A stretch of DNA of 64,000 nucleotides from contig CM036231.1 of assembly GCA_020631735.1 (NCBI GenBank), positions 4,057,831-4,121,830 on the forward strand, given 5' to 3'. This document shows, one piece after another, positions 12,307 to 24,793 of this stretch (positions are counted from its first letter, which is position 1; the number at the start of each line of letters is the position of its first letter). This DNA comes from Saccharum officinarum. Taxonomy: Eukaryota; Streptophyta; Magnoliopsida; Poales; Poaceae. Both the position numbers and the translations under genes were made by a program. The notes beneath the pieces are model-generated. The model did no database searches and was not told the DNA's origin. It saw only the letters and a list, made by a program, of their open reading frames with translations.

Positions 12307-15049
12307 ATGATGGAGGGGAACATGTGGCTCAATGATACTATTGGAGTTATTCCTAAGAATTCTTGGTCAATTGATCCATTTGGTTATTCATCTACAATGG
12401 CATACTTGCTTAGGAGAATGGGTTTCCATAACATGTTAATCCAGAGAACGCACTATGAGGTGAAAAAGGAGCTTGCAATGAAAAAAAATCTTGAATATTT
12501 GTGGAGGCAGAACTGGATATTGAAGAAACAACTGACATATTTGTTCACATGATGCCCTTCTATTCTTATGATATTCCACACACGTGTGGACCAGAACCAG
12601 CTATCTGCTGCCAGTTTGACTTTGCTCGAATGCGTGGTTTCAGTTATGAATCCTGCCCATGGAGATTTGATCCTGTTGAGACAAATCCTGACAATGTGCA
12701 AGAGAGAGCAACAAAGCTTCTAGACCAGTACAGGAAAAAATCAACTCTGTACAGAACGAATACACTTCTCATTCCTTTGGGTGACGATTTCCGATATGTT
12801 AGTATGGAGGAAGCAGAAGTACAATTCCGCAATTACGAGAAACTCTTTGATTACATAAACTCAAATCCGCATCTTAATGCTGAAGTCAAATTTGGTACCC
12901 TGGAGGATTACTTCTCCACATTGAGAGATGAAGCTGAAAAGATAAACTATACACGGTCAGGTGAATTGGGTTCTGCTGAGCTGCAAGGTTTTCCAACACT
13001 TTCTGGGGATTTCTTTACATATGCTGATAGAAATCAGGACTACTGGAGTGGCTACTATGTGTCAAGGCCATTCTTCAAAGCTGTTGACCGTGTACTAGAA
13101 CAGACGCTCCGTGCCTCAGAGATTCTGGGTTCATTTGTTCTAGGATACTGTCAGAAGTTTCAGTGTGCAAAACTCCCCATCAGTTTCTCACACAAACTGA
13201 CAGCAGCAAGGAGGAATTTGGCGCTTTTTCAGCATCATGATGGGTAACTGGCACAGCTAAAGATCATGTTGTGGTGGACTATGGGACTCGAATGCACACT
13301 TCACTGCAAGATCTACAGTTATTTATGTCCAGGGCAGTCGAAGTGCTTTTAGGAGATTTCCATGATAGATCTGACCCTACATCGTTATCACATTTTGAGC
13401 CTGTGCAGGAACGGTCAAAGTATGATGTTCAGCCGGTGCATAGGGTTCTTCACCCTCATGAAGGTAAGGCACAGTCAGTTGTCTTTTTTAACCCATTAGA
13501 ACAGACAAGGGATGAGGTTGTTATGGTTGTTGTAAGTACTCCAGATGTTTCTGTTCTCAATTCGAATGGGTCCTGTTTGCCAAGTCAAGTTTCTCCTGAG
13601 TGGCAGTTTGTCAGCGATGAAAAGATTTCGACTGGTCGGCACCGCCTTTATTGGAGAGCTTCTGTTCCTCCACTAGGTTTGGAGACCTACTATGTGGTTA
13701 CTGGGCAGGATTGTGAAAAAGCTATTCCTGCTGTAGTAAAAACATACCAGGAATTTCCTTGCCCTGAACCATATCATTGTTCAAAGCTGGAAGGCAAATC
13801 AGTGGAGATGAAAAATTCCAATTACACTCTTTCTTTTGATACAAGTCATGGTCTCCTTCAGACAGTAACCCGTCACAAGGATGGGAAACAAACTGTGATA
13901 GGTGAAGAAATCGGCATGTACAGAAGCCATGGAAGCGGGGCATACTTGTTCAAACCAATTGGGGAAGCTCGTTCAATTGTCGAGGAAGGAGGACATTTCA
14001 TCCTTACTGAGGGACCATTGGTTCAAGAAGCCCATTCTCTTCCAAAGACAGAGTGGCATAAGTCACCTCTCTCACATAGTACGCGTATGTACAATTGTGG
14101 AGACTCTATACAGGACATGCTGATTGAGAAGGAATACCATGTTGAGCTTGTTGGCCATGTTTTTAATGATAAGGAACTGATTGTCAGATACAAGACAGAT
14201 ATTGACAACCAAAGGATCTTCTATTCTGATCTAAATGGTTTTCAGATGAGTAGGAGGCAGACATATGATAAGATTCCTCTACAGGGAAATTATTACCCAA
14301 TGCCATCACTTGCCTTCTTGCAGGATTCACATGGTAATCGGTTTTCTGTACACTCCAAGCAGTCATTGGGCGCAGCAAGCTTGAAAAATGGATGGCTGGA
14401 GATTATGTTGGATCGTAGGTTGGTTCAGGATGATGGTCGTGGTCTGGGGCAGGGAGTAATGGACAACCGGCCCATGAATGTTATATTTCATCTCCTCAGG
14501 GAGTCCAATGTCTCAGCTTTGCCTAAAACCCACAGTTTGCTTACTCTTCAACCTTCTCTCCTCTCGCACCGTGTTGGGGCGCACCTGAACTACCCAATGC
14601 ATGCTTTTATGAGCAAAAAAACTCATGAAAAATCCTTCAAGCTGGCTCAACAGTCATTTGCTCCATTAACTGCTTCTTTGCCTTGCGATGTACATATTGT
14701 GAACCTGAAGGTCCCTCAGCCCCTAAGATTTCCTCACACCGAAGCAGCAGAACCAAGATTTGCTGTTCTGTTGCAGAGGAGAGGCTGGGACGCATCATAC
14801 TGCAAAAGGGGTGGACTGCAGTGTACAACAGTTGGGGAAGAGCCAGTAAATCTGTTCTACATGTTCAAAGATTTGTCAGCTGTGAATGTGAAGGCGACTT
14901 CGCTGAACCTCTTACATGATGACCCTGAAATGCTAGGTTACCTTGAGCAGATCGGTGATGTTGCTCTGGAGGGAAACGTTCTTATCTCACCAATGGAGAT
15001 TCAGGCATACAAGTTAGACCTACAGCCACCATCATCGCAGGAAGAGTAG
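12307..15049 (+). CDS. GMII: Golgi alpha-mannosidase II (GH38), 3' exon; frame broken by two 1-bp losses
   Basis: Plant Golgi alpha-mannosidase II trims two mannose residues from GlcNAcMan5GlcNAc2 in the medial Golgi, on the way to complex N-glycans. This single exon encodes about 914 residues to a stop at 15047-15049. It starts after a TTTAACAG acceptor with [10 protein letters not shown]. Visible family signatures are [28 protein letters not shown] and the zinc-site HHDG motif (about 13230), then the C-terminal beta-sandwich region. The family is usually about 1,150-1,170 residues, so the N-terminal tail, membrane anchor and the catalytic nucleophile Asp segment must lie in upstream exons not in this window. 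The frame shifts by -1 near 12518 (after RQNW) and near 13242 (inside HHDG), each explained by one missing G. Everything else is open and conserved, so either sequence errors or a young pseudogene. It is convergent with the next gene. Confidence 0.85.
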
Positions 15050-16384
15050 TTTGCCAAAACAATACATGCATACAGTCCTACAAGAAAGTGAAGATGGATC
15101 TTCCCGAAATACTGTACTTGATAGTGGCAGCTACATTGTACTGGAACAGCAGTGCTGCGTGTATATATGTCATTCTCTTGGCATACAGTTAGTGATTGAA
15201 CCTCTCGAAGTTGCAGCTGAGGCATTTGATTGCAACCTTGCCATCCACGAAGGTGCATACACTTCTTGTTCTTAGTATTATGCTCAACAGATTGGAAGAT
15301 TTGGGGCACATTGAAGCACAGCTAATTTGATTAGGGTAGACTTGCGTGTTCGCAGAATTACTGTGTTGCTCCGGCCAATGCTAACACAACAATAACTTGT
15401 ATCAGAGCAAGTTTTGTATAATTCTGTTTTGCTTGCATCCTTTTTGTTGTGCCATTATCCTGCTGGCAGAAACCTGAGATAGTTCAGGTACATGGTTCTT
15501 GCTTTAGAGATCTTCATATTATATGTACAAAATTCCGCTTTACCGTTGTTTGATACTGTATTGTTCCTGGCTACGAAGCTCACCAGCTTTACCGTTGTTT
15601 GATACTGTATTGTTTGCTGTCGGTTTGCTGCCGCATTTGCCAAACCTGATTATCAACAAAAGTTCTGTTTGCTACTGTATGGTTCTTTTTTTTCGGAACA
15701 TACTGTATGATTCGTTACATCACCTAAGGCGCGCGGTGGTACGTTATCGGTTTGTTGCCGCGTTTGGCAAGCCCGTGGTTTGGTGATTTTTGAGTTTTGA
15801 CTTGTGTTTGATTAGATTTTGGTTTGCCATACTTTCTGTACTCGCTTTCTTGCCACACAATGGGAGGAAATGTGCCATAAAGAGATTAGTCAAGTATTGC
15901 CATCTGCCGTTACCCTACACATTTGTAGCCGGCTCTGAACCTTTTACCTGCTTTCATCATCTCAGCAAACCCAAGGAAATTTCGTGTGACACCTTGCGAC
16001 TTGCGAGCACATGAATCACTGTATCGAAACTATTTACAAGCAGTACAAGGTACATCCATGACTGACTGAACATAGAGTCGATTCCCAAATTTTCTCATTG
16101 CTAAACTCTACATATGCATCATACCCTCGGCGAATGTCCACCAGCAATCCATGTCATCATATGATTACCGAGCCAGCAGTGAGGGTCTTGCTTTAGAGTT
16201 TAGGCTTGTATATCAGGGTCTGAACCCTGGACAATTCATGAATAAAACCTCATAATTCGTATGATCTCAGCTCTAAGAAAAGAAGCTCGAAAATGCACCA
16301 ACAGTGGGATCTTCAAACGCTCCGCCTTCTTGCTAAAGCAAGTAGTTCTCACTTCACATGAACCGCTTCCTGTCACACTCACGC
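15050..16384. other. 3' UTRs and spacer between convergent genes
   Basis: Holds the mannosidase 3' UTR (plus) and the 3' UTR of the microtubule-protein gene (minus). A 29-bp segment at 15537-15565 is repeated exactly at 15596-15624. No further gene is evident. Confidence 0.6.
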
Positions 16385-19300
16385 CTAACTCAACCTGAAG
16401 ATGCAAAGGAGTGACAATTAGTTGACAGTTGACTGAATACGGAAAAAAAATGTTATAAGAAGCTCGTGCAAATTCAACAATGATCATAGATATCTGTGAT
16501 AGGAAGTAACAACTAGCCAATGATGCATTGCGTAATGGGTTGGCAACATAACTGAAGTCATTCTAATTTGCTATACAAGAAACCAACTACTTTGATGTTA
16601 CTATGTTACTGTCAGTCTAAGACGTCCTGAGCACATTTGATTGGCCTACCTAACATAATCGCATGAACAAAAAAGTTTCTTGGTTTGGCATCTATTACCT
16701 TACCTTGATCTGAATTGAGCCGAGTCTCTTCTCCTCCCTTCCTGGGCAACAGCTATGCTCCTTACAGATGAATCATTTGGCTCTGCTAAAGGATTTGTGA
16801 CAAAACCGCCATGAACTCCAAACTTCTGCCTGTCCCACTTGTAAGAACTTTTGCTCTCCTCGGAGTAGTTTGGTGCATCCGATAGAGAGTACCTGGAAGT
16901 GTATCTACCCCCATCGTGTCTTCTCCAGAACTTTGGGCTCAGAATGCAGCATGCGTTGGTGTCAGGTTCGCTGTTTGGAATCCTTCCTGAGGAAGCAGCC
17001 AAATCACGGGATATCTCGTCCAATACCATCTCCAGCCCATTCACCCTAGTCTCCAAGGAACGTATCCCATTCTGGGAGCTCCCCATGAATTTCTGACGAG
17101 AAAAAAAAGTAATTAAAGGGTCAGATGTGTTTTCTGTTTACAAGGAGTAACTGGGAATAATTGAATGCTATGCATGTTTTAGAACACCTTACATGTAACA
17201 TGGATAGTTGTTTGGACATAAAATGTCAATACAAAAACTGAACTGTTGTAAGAATATAGTATATTGCCTATATAATATGTGATCAGAACATTGGCTGATG
17301 CTTTTTTTTACAGATGCAGGCAAACACTATCGATGTTCCTGATAGCCAGCAGTATGTGTGACACATGAAGATATGCTTAAAAGAAGTTCGTAGTAATTAA
17401 AACATTGCCGTATTGCTAGTGACTGTACTGTGGTCCAGGTTTCCCCCACACCATGCCACTGATCAGGCCTGAATGCATACTGATTTGACTGTGCTTGGAG
17501 GACACATTGAATGAATGCATGATTCATACCAAACGGTCAGTGCTGCTCACAGAGACCAAATAATAAGCTCCTATTAAATATCCTGATGCAAGAACAGGAT
17601 GAGACCCACCCCTTCATGCACAAATCAGTCCACATTGTACCAAAAAAGAAAAAAAAAAACTCCAGTAGGTACTGGTAGGCCCTGGATCGTTTACATAGGG
17701 AATGAGTAGAGCTGCAACAAAGGCCTACCAAATTCACCCACAAATTCCACTATGCAAAAAGGAGATTTCCCGTCACATCAAAATGTTGGCAAATGTATGG
17801 AGTACTAAATGTAGATGAAATCATAAACTAATTCCACAGTTTATTGTACTTTGCGAGACGAACATTTTGAGTTTAATTAATCAATTTTTGGATAATTTTT
17901 TGCACTAAAAACAAAAGTTGCTACAGTATTCCGACCGGAACACTGTAGTAGCAGTGCCCAAATCGGCGTGCCGATTCGGGAATCTAAAAGGCCAAAGTTT
18001 GCTTCGTGTAAAATTTTTCCAAGCAACAAGATTTTTATCTTTTATTTGTTATATTTAGCTTCTATGTCATCATGTAGGACATCTCATCTGCTCACGCAGA
18101 GGAGATTCTTAAGCAAACAGGGAGAAAAAATAAATGAAAAAAATGAAAATGGAATATTCAATTTATTATGAAGAATAAAGAATTTCAACAAATTATTGAC
18201 GTATGATACATTGTAACAAGGGATAACTACCTGGAGAAGATTAAGCAAACTGGCCTGCTGATTCTCAATCTGAACCAGCTGCATCCTGATCTTCGACAGG
18301 TCCTCATCTTTGTGAGCTGACTGAAATTCCTCAGGCACATCCTCAGTCTCAGCCGTCTCTTCCAAGTTACCATCCCCACTGTATGGAACAACTCTGGATC
18401 CTGACTTGGGACCAGCCAACTTCTTGTAACCTTTCTCACCAGTCTTCTGAAACAGCACCCTCCGCGCTTCAAGCCTCTCTCTAACACTGCCCTCTTTCAG
18501 GAGCTTCTCCTCGGTCACCATTTTGATTGGTGTTGCATCAGGAGCGACAGTAACGTCAACCCTGTCCTCAAATTTCTTGGACTGGTCCGTGTTGCGGCGC
18601 GAAGGGGCAAAATTTTCTTGCTTACGATGGAAGGAGGGCTGCCTTTTCTGTTGATGGCGTTGTGCGATGCATCCGGTGCGGGCTGCCTGTTAGTCGGCCA
18701 TGAGTTCCTCCTTGTAATTGAAGGGGTAGTAGAGGTGGAGCCCAAGGAATCAGCAGGGTATCGGCCATCACTTGCTGTCTCTGTCCAATTATACAATCAA
18801 ACAATGTTAGAAAAGAACATCCATAGTCTGAATATCTCTCGTACAGACAACTAAATCCAACAAATGTAATAGCATGGATATTGCAGTGCGTATCTAAAAT
18901 AAAAGGGCATAAAAATGCGAAATACTATTTTTCTTAGCAAAGCATAAAAATGCGAAATACTATTTTTCTTAGCAAAGAACTATTTATTCTTCGGTGTGTT
19001 TTAGGCCAGTCTCAAATGGAGTTTCATCAGAGTTTCATGGGCATTAAATGTGCTGATGTGGCACCGTATTAATGAAGTGAGAGATGATAAGAGTTTCATG
19101 GGAGTAGAGAGAGTTTCATCCCCATGAAACTCACTGTTTCTAAAATATAGATGTGTTGGAAACTGGGTCATGAAACCTCCATTGAGACTGGCCTTACTAG
19201 TACCAAGCAAGGACTATCTCTGTCTTTTACCAAGTAGGTTATTTTTTAAGTGTACTTACGGTATGCAGTCCAAAGCCTGAACCAAGCACAGACCTTAAAT

Positions 19301-20372
19301 AAATTCACCCAAATGACAAAAGAAAAAAAAATAGTGACTAGACCGACCCTCATGAATAGCCACATCACCTGTGAGAGAAGATCTAGACTGGGACGATGGT
19401 GGGGCGTCGAAGGAGGAGACCTCCTCATCCAAATCTGGGATCTCCTTCCATGCTTCGATCATCCGGTTCATGGACTCGCGCACTATTTTCACCTGCATTG
19501 TGCCAAGAAGGTGTCAGAAATGTCAAGAAGCCGCAGCAGATCTACGAGGCTGCTGCCATGGTCAAGATCCGAAGTTTAGTTATGCGCCCGACCTTATCGA
19601 ATCTCTTGGCTTCGAAGACGGTAATGCAGGAAGATTTGTGTGCAACGAGGTCGTCTCCGTGCTCGAGGGCCAACAAAGCGAGCGCCTCGGCGGCAGCCTT
19701 CCTGGCGGCCCAATCATCGCCAGCGAGCGCGTCGCGGAGGCAAGGCACGGCGGCGGAAGCGGCTCCCCCGCCGGAGGCTGCCGAGGCGGTGCCGATGAGG
19801 GAGATGAGCGCGGGCTTGGCCTTGAACGCGGCGCTGCGGAGGAGCTTGTAGAGGCGCGGGAGGAGGCCCCGGAGGTAGGCCGCGAGGTCGTCGGTGGGCT
19901 CGGAGGCCTCGACCGCCGCCGCCGCGGCGAGCGCGGCGGCCAGCTGCGCGCACTGGTCCTGCTCGTGGAGCAGCGCGTCAGCGAGCGGGGCCAGCGCGGC
20001 CGGCGGCGACGCCGCGGCGCCCGCGGCCGCGCGGGCCGCGTCGACAAGCGCGGCGCGCACGGAGGAGTCCGGGTCCCTGACGCGGCGCAGCGCGGCGGCA
20101 ACGAGCCGGGGCACGAGCGGCGCCACGGCGCCCCGCGGGTGCTCCCCGGCCACGAGCGCCAGCAGGCGCAGCGAGTGCCTGCGCAGCGGCGTCCGGTCGG
20201 TGGGCCGGGAGTCGGAGACCGCCGCCACGAACACGGGGAGCTCGTGGGCGTCCAGGTCGCGCGCGATCGCGTCCAGCTCCGCCGCCGCCATCGCCTCCGT
20301 GTCACGGTCCGAGAGCCGCAGCAGGCAGCGGTTCACGCGCTGCTTCATGGGCTCCCTCGGCGCGGGGCCCAT
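16385..20372 (-). CDS. TORTIFOLIA1/SPIRAL2-like microtubule-associated protein, five exons
   Basis: Exons on the minus strand: 19593-20372, 19369-19492, 18231-18780, 16704-17092, 16385-16394, all with GT-AG introns. The ATG at 20372 begins MGPAPREPMKQRVNRCLLRL, the family's usual start; the frame is open further upstream but lies in the 5' UTR. Residues 1-300 are Ala/Leu-rich HEAT repeats that in this family bind microtubules, about 310-450 are a basic Ser/Pro-rich linker, and about 460-517 form a coiled coil across exons 3 and 4. The product is about 617 residues, shorter than TORTIFOLIA1 itself but like shorter TOR1-like members. One A is missing from an A-run near 18613-18616 (minus strand), breaking exon 3. 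Adding one base makes the total coding length an exact multiple of three (618 codons) and makes all intron phases agree. Family role: cortical microtubule dynamics and directional growth. The tiny last exon is the least certain. Confidence 0.85.
17722..17993. mobile_element. Tourist-like MITE, longer subfamily, in intron 3 of the TOR1-like gene
   Basis: Begins and ends with GGCC, flanked by AAA on both sides. Internal sequence matches the copies at 56955 and 57502 (cgtcacatcaaaatg, gagacgaacatttt). The left terminus has lost its TTGTTTAG part. Confidence 0.7.
19004..19193. mobile_element. 190-bp MITE in intron 2 of the TOR1-like gene
   Basis: Inverted ends: GGCCAGTCTCAAATGGAG at the left pairs with CTCCATTGAGACTGGCC at the right with one mismatch and a small offset. 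Flanked by TTA on both sides. The phrase gtttcatg is repeated inside. Confidence 0.85.
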
Positions 20373-20687
20373 GGTGCCGCCTAGTGTAGTAGCTTCACTG
20401 CTCCGAAGGAGGAGGAGGAGGCGTAGACGGCGGAGTCCGCCGAGCCGTCGTGGCTGGGATCGCTGCAGGTAGTTGGGTTTTTGGGTGTAGAAAGAAGAAA
20501 GGTGGCTTGGAGAGTGGGAGTCCGGAGAGGCAGGCAGGCGGCGAAGCGGGGACGATGGCGTGGCGGGTACTAATAGCTCGAGGAGGAGGGGATGGCTGGA
20601 GGCCGCAGGACGGGACGGAAGGGGGAGATGAGAGATCTTGGAGTGGACTGCGTTGCGCTGTGCATTAATTAATAGTCTTTTTTTTAA
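20373..20687 (-). promoter_or_regulatory. 5' UTR and promoter-proximal region of the TOR1-like gene
   Basis: GC-rich, CpG-rich stretch just upstream of the ATG, continuing the GC-rich first exon, then switching sharply to A/T-rich DNA at a MITE. I cannot place a TATA box with confidence. Confidence 0.5.
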
Positions 20688-20928
20688 GGTCACGTTAGTT
20701 TCAAAATATTTCACGAAAAAACAGTATATTTCTTGTCACATCGAATATTTGATACATGTATGAAACATTAAATATAAATAAAAAATAAAACTAATTACAC
20801 AGTTTAGATGAAATGGACGAGACAAATCTTTTAAGCCTAATTAAGTCATGATTGGACACTAATTACCAAATAACAACGAAAAATACTACAGTAGCACTTC
20901 GCAAAATATTTTAGGAACTAAACAAGCT
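20688..20928. mobile_element. Tourist-like MITE (240-bp subfamily) upstream of the TOR1-like gene
   Basis: Carries the family core (gtcacatcgaat, ttaagcctaatta, aaataacaacgaaa). Left end ggtcacgttagtt follows TAA; right end is aactaaacaagc. It ends about 315 bp from the ATG. Confidence 0.75.
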
Positions 20929-21220
20929 CTGCAGTAGTATTTCGATGCCATCTCCGAGATGGCGATGCTTTTTTTGGTATCACTGTAGGCCATTTCTGGA
21001 GATGTGTTATTTGTGGAATTTCCTGGTTCCAGTTGGGGCAGTATCACTCGTAGCACATTGGTTGGTGTTTGGTGTGATGACTGATGAGCGGTGAAAGTGC
21101 GAGTGTGAGAGCAGCTAGCATCCTACGTAATTCCTTGGTTGGTGGTTTGGTTTCCCCCGGAATTGGTTTTGGTAGGTCACGAGTAGCTGTGTCTTTTGTT
21201 TACCCCCTCAAGTAAATTTA

Positions 21221-21463
21221 GGCCCTGTTTAATTGCTAGAAATTTTACAAAAAAATTCAACATTTTCCGTCACATCGAATCTTTAGACGCATGCATAAAA
21301 CATTAAATACAGATAAAAAATAAAAACTAATTACACAGTTTAGACGAAATGGTTGAGACGAATCTTTTAAGCCTAGTTAGACCATGATTGGACACTAATT
21401 GTCAAATAACAACGAAATTTGTTACAGTATCATTTTGAAAAAAAATTGCAACTAAACCGGCCC
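21221..21463. mobile_element. Tourist-like MITE with TTA duplication
   Basis: Ends GGCCCTGTTTAATTGC and GCAACTAAACCGGCCC are inverted copies. TTA flanks both sides. This TTA/TAA-type 3-bp duplication and the end sequence place the family with PIF/Harbinger-type MITEs. Confidence 0.9.
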
Positions 21464-21955
21464 TTAGGTCTATGTCATGTTTTATGGAGGAAGTAATGGC
21501 AAATAAAAACTAAAAAGAGGTGTCAGCTATTAGGCTAGAATTTGAGGCGATAGCAGCACACCGAGCTAATGAAAAAGTTTGTATGATGGCAGCAATGAGG
21601 GAAAACTTTCCTCGTACGAAAAGGTCATTAGACACAAAAAAAAATTTCATTATGATTCCTAGTGCCTTTTTATGCCATAAATTTTCAACTTATGGTGTCA
21701 GCCGCTCAGTGTGAGGATTCCCTGCAGAGTGAAAAAAAACCTACTTGCCACTACGAATATTAGGTTTTGCAAATCACGGTACTCTTACACCCTACGAGCA
21801 CCTTTAGAATACTGAAACTGAGTCTATTGGTCTTAATATTGACGAAGTCATGACGAGCTTGTCGTCTGTCACTGAAAAATTCAAAGAAACAATGCTAGTG
21901 AATCCTAGAATAAATCCAAAAAATGCAAGTATCCACGTTAAGTCGAGAACTCTAA
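21464..21955. other. Intergenic DNA, nothing recognised
   Basis: A/T-rich, one 64-codon frame of no recognisable family at 21520-21714. No repeat boundaries seen. Confidence 0.5.
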
Positions 21956-22199
21956 GGTAGTGTTTAGATGGTGTAAAAGTTGGTGTAAAATTCCTGTAGC
22001 ACTTTTCGTTGTTATTTGGTAAAATTTATCCAATCATGGACTAACTAGGCTCAAAAGATTCGTCTCGACATTTACAGACAAACTGTGTAATTAGTTATTT
22101 TTTTACCTACATTTAATACTCCATGCATACGTCTAAAGATTCGATGTGACGAGAAATCTTGTAAAATTTTTGGAAGTTTGAAGGGATCTAAACACTGCC
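21956..22199. mobile_element. Tourist-like MITE with TAA duplication
   Basis: Ends ggtagtgtttagatgg and gatctaaacactgcc, flanked by TAA on both sides; inverted orientation of the family core relative to the copy at 21221. Confidence 0.88.
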
Positions 22200-22885
22200 T
22201 AATCTAGGTGGACACGTTCTACACTCATTTTACCATTACTAATACTATATAATATTACGATAACAGAAATATTTCAGAGCAAAACAGATAGTAAAAACTT
22301 TTGTGAATTATAGTATAGACGTAGAGGCTCATATACATATACACACATCCACCCACATGAATGCACGCAGGGCGTGTTTCAAATGCGGAAAAGTTTTTCC
22401 TATGTTTTTCTTATAAAATTCCTGAGCAATTCTTGCGACATTTTTTCATTTCGAACATGCCCCTACCCTATAAGCTTTGAAAGACCGAGTCGACATATTT
22501 CGAGATTTGAAAAAGTCAACGCAAACGCCTTGTTATTAATGGGTATGTTGTCTACTCTAAAAGAGTAGTGTCATTAATTAAAAAAAATACGAGCACCTGA
22601 ATTGTGTCGAGGTTAAACTCCGGGGAGCATGTTTCTCAACGAAAAACCTAATTAGCCGAGCTACGCTGGATAATAACATGATAACAGAAAATAGATGATT
22701 CACACTATAACAGTATTTAAGAGCAAGATAATAGATAATTACATGATAACTGTAAATAAATAAAAAAAGTATCACGGTCCAATGGATGAATACCTTACGA
22801 ATCTCGCTGGGTGCCAACCCGCTAATGTAATGGTACATCGAGATCGACGAGCATGTGACTAGAAATTCCAAACTTTATCCACAAC
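22200..22885. other. Intergenic DNA, nothing recognised
   Basis: A/T-rich sequence with no coding signal or repeat ends that I could fix. Confidence 0.4.
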
Positions 22886-22888
22886 TAA

Positions 22889-23215
22889 GAGCCTGTTTGG
22901 TTTGTCGCCGTAGTTTGCCTCCGTAGGTGTGGCGGCGCCGAAGCTTTCCGTGGCTGCCCTGTCCTTGCCATGGTCGCCACAACACCTGCGCCGAAGTTGA
23001 GGCGATGGATTCAGCCGCCACAGGTGTGGCGTGTTTTTGCACTAGGAGCAATGATGGCAGCCATAGGTTTGCTGTGAACCAAACACCAGTCGGAGGACTG
23101 ATGGCTACCACAGTCTGTGGCGAGGCGCCGATGGCTCAGAACCAAACATCAGCCTGCTGTCCGTGGCCGCCACAGGTGTGGCGTGGCGCATCAAGGCGAC
23201 CAACCAAACAGCCCC
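22889..23215. mobile_element. GC-rich MITE with TAA duplication
   Basis: Ends gagcctgtttggtttgtcgcc and, inverted, the copy ggcgaccaaccaaacagcccc, with TAA on both sides. The interior is GC-rich and holds aggtgtggcg three times (near 22924, 23022 and 23172), unlike the A/T-rich MITEs around it. Confidence 0.8.
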
Positions 23216-23327
23216 TAAGTAGTACGACTACTGCCTTTGTTGTCACTAAGCTGTTGCCTGCTTGATCGGCCAATCTGGCAAACCAGTTTGATTTCTTAGA
23301 AAATCCAAGCGTATCATATAAATATAA

Positions 23328-23570
23328 GCCCTTGTTTAGATTGAAGATTTTTTCAACCTGATGAATAGTACCACTTTCGTCTTATTTGACAAATATTGTC
23401 CAATCGTAGACCAACTAGGCCCAAAAGATTCATCTCGTGATTTTGAACTAAACTATGTAATTAGATATTTTTTTTACCTACATTTAGTACTCCATGCAAG
23501 CGGCTAAAAATTGATGTAACGGAGAGAGAGTGAAAAAAACTTGGAATTTTGAGGTGATCTAAACATGGGC
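23328..23570. mobile_element. Tourist-like MITE with TAA duplication
   Basis: Ends gcccttgtttagattg and gatctaaacatgggc; TAA on both sides; family core present in inverted orientation. Confidence 0.88.
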
Positions 23571-23959
23571 TAAGTGTCTTATTACTACCATACAACAGCT
23601 TACAGTACCGAAGATGCACTGTGTGATCTGACATGACCAATGGGAGAGCTGCAATTCCATGGTCCTCCACGTAGCTGACGACCTTTCTCTATTCCCTTGC
23701 CGAGGTGTCAATCCAAGCCTGTGAAACCGTCGATAGATCTTCGCGTGGTTACTTGTGGTTTTTGACAGATGTGCTCATGTGCACATGTAATGCCATGTGA
23801 CCGTGCTTTGTTTTTGCATGGTTCCTCCACTGGGGTGGGAGCGACTTGTTTGTTTACTTGCTACCGGCTGATTTCTTCCACCAGAAAAAACCAACTGCTC
23901 CAACGAAGCCCAGGGGAACTGCGTGGCTGACATCGCCTTTGCATCAGCACGCTCTCTTG
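23571..23959. other. Intergenic DNA between MITEs
   Basis: Mixed-composition sequence with no clear frame or repeat. Confidence 0.4.
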
Positions 23960-24202
23960 GGCCACGTTTAGATTGTGAAAAAAATTCAACCCAATGAATA
24001 ATATCACTTTCGTCTTATTTGGCAAATATTGTCCAATCATGGACCAACTAGGCTCAAAAGATTTATCTCGTGATTTTCAACTAAACTGTGTAATTAGTTA
24101 TTTTTTTACCTACATTTACTACTTCATGCATGGGTCCAAAGATTGATGTGATGGAGAGAGAGTGAAAAAATTTCAACTTTTGGAGTGCATCTAAACAAAA
24201 CC
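23960..24202. mobile_element. Tourist-like MITE with TTG duplication
   Basis: Ends ggccacgtttagattg and gcatctaaacaaaacc, flanked by TTG on both sides; core nearly the same as the copy at 41937. Confidence 0.85.
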
Positions 24203-24236
24203 TTGGTTTTGTAAACAAAATAAGGAAGGTTTTTAA

Positions 24237-24465
24237 GGGGTGTTTGGTTTGAGGAGTTAAAGTTTAACAAACACTGTAGCATTTTCGTTTTATTTGACAA
24301 AAAGTTTCCAATATTGGACTAATTAGGCTTAATAGATTCGTCTCGTAAATTACTCCTAATCTGTACCGACATGCATGCAATTAGTCTACATTTAGTACTC
24401 CATGCATTTGAGAGAACATTGATTGATGGGAGTTAAACTTTAACAAAATGTAACCAAACGGGGCC
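24237..24465. mobile_element. MITE of a related family with TAA duplication
   Basis: Ends ggggtgtttggtttgagg and taaccaaacggggcc, TAA on both sides. An inner inverted pair (agttaaagtttaac / gttaaactttaac) extends the terminal repeat. Confidence 0.85.
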
Positions 24466-24793
24466 TAAAATGTGTCTGGAGATGCTGTGTGGTGTGCTGT
24501 CAGTGCTCAGGCACAATGCTGTACCAGCTTTCAGTGTATTTTCATTTGATTTCATTTATTTGATATGGTCAATATACACGCGACAAATCTGTTTTGCTGA
24601 TTTTTTAAGAAGGCGAAGAAGAGGTTTTCTCACCGACACAGAGAAATGTGTTGCTGAATTTTGAACTTGAAGAACGTGAAGAAGAGGTTTTCTCACCCTT
24701 GTATCTCGCAGAGTGGGACAAATGTCATCACTGTTGCAAGAGGGATGTGGTGCGAAGTGAGACAATGGGACAACTAAAGTGCATTTTACTTAG
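24466..24793. other. Intergenic DNA with a short internal repeat
   Basis: The phrase gaagaagaggttttctcacc occurs at about 24614 and again at about 24679. No gene seen. Confidence 0.5.

Noticed and set aside
12501..13271. Programmed frameshifting or small introns in mannosidase II
   Set aside because: Each break is explained by one missing base at a G-run, there are no splice sites around them, and the family has no known frameshifting.
19580..20472. Long frames (up to 337 codons) on the plus strand opposite the TOR1-like first exon
   Set aside because: They are antisense shadows of a GC-rich exon; the minus-strand frame has clear HEAT-repeat sequence and splice sites.
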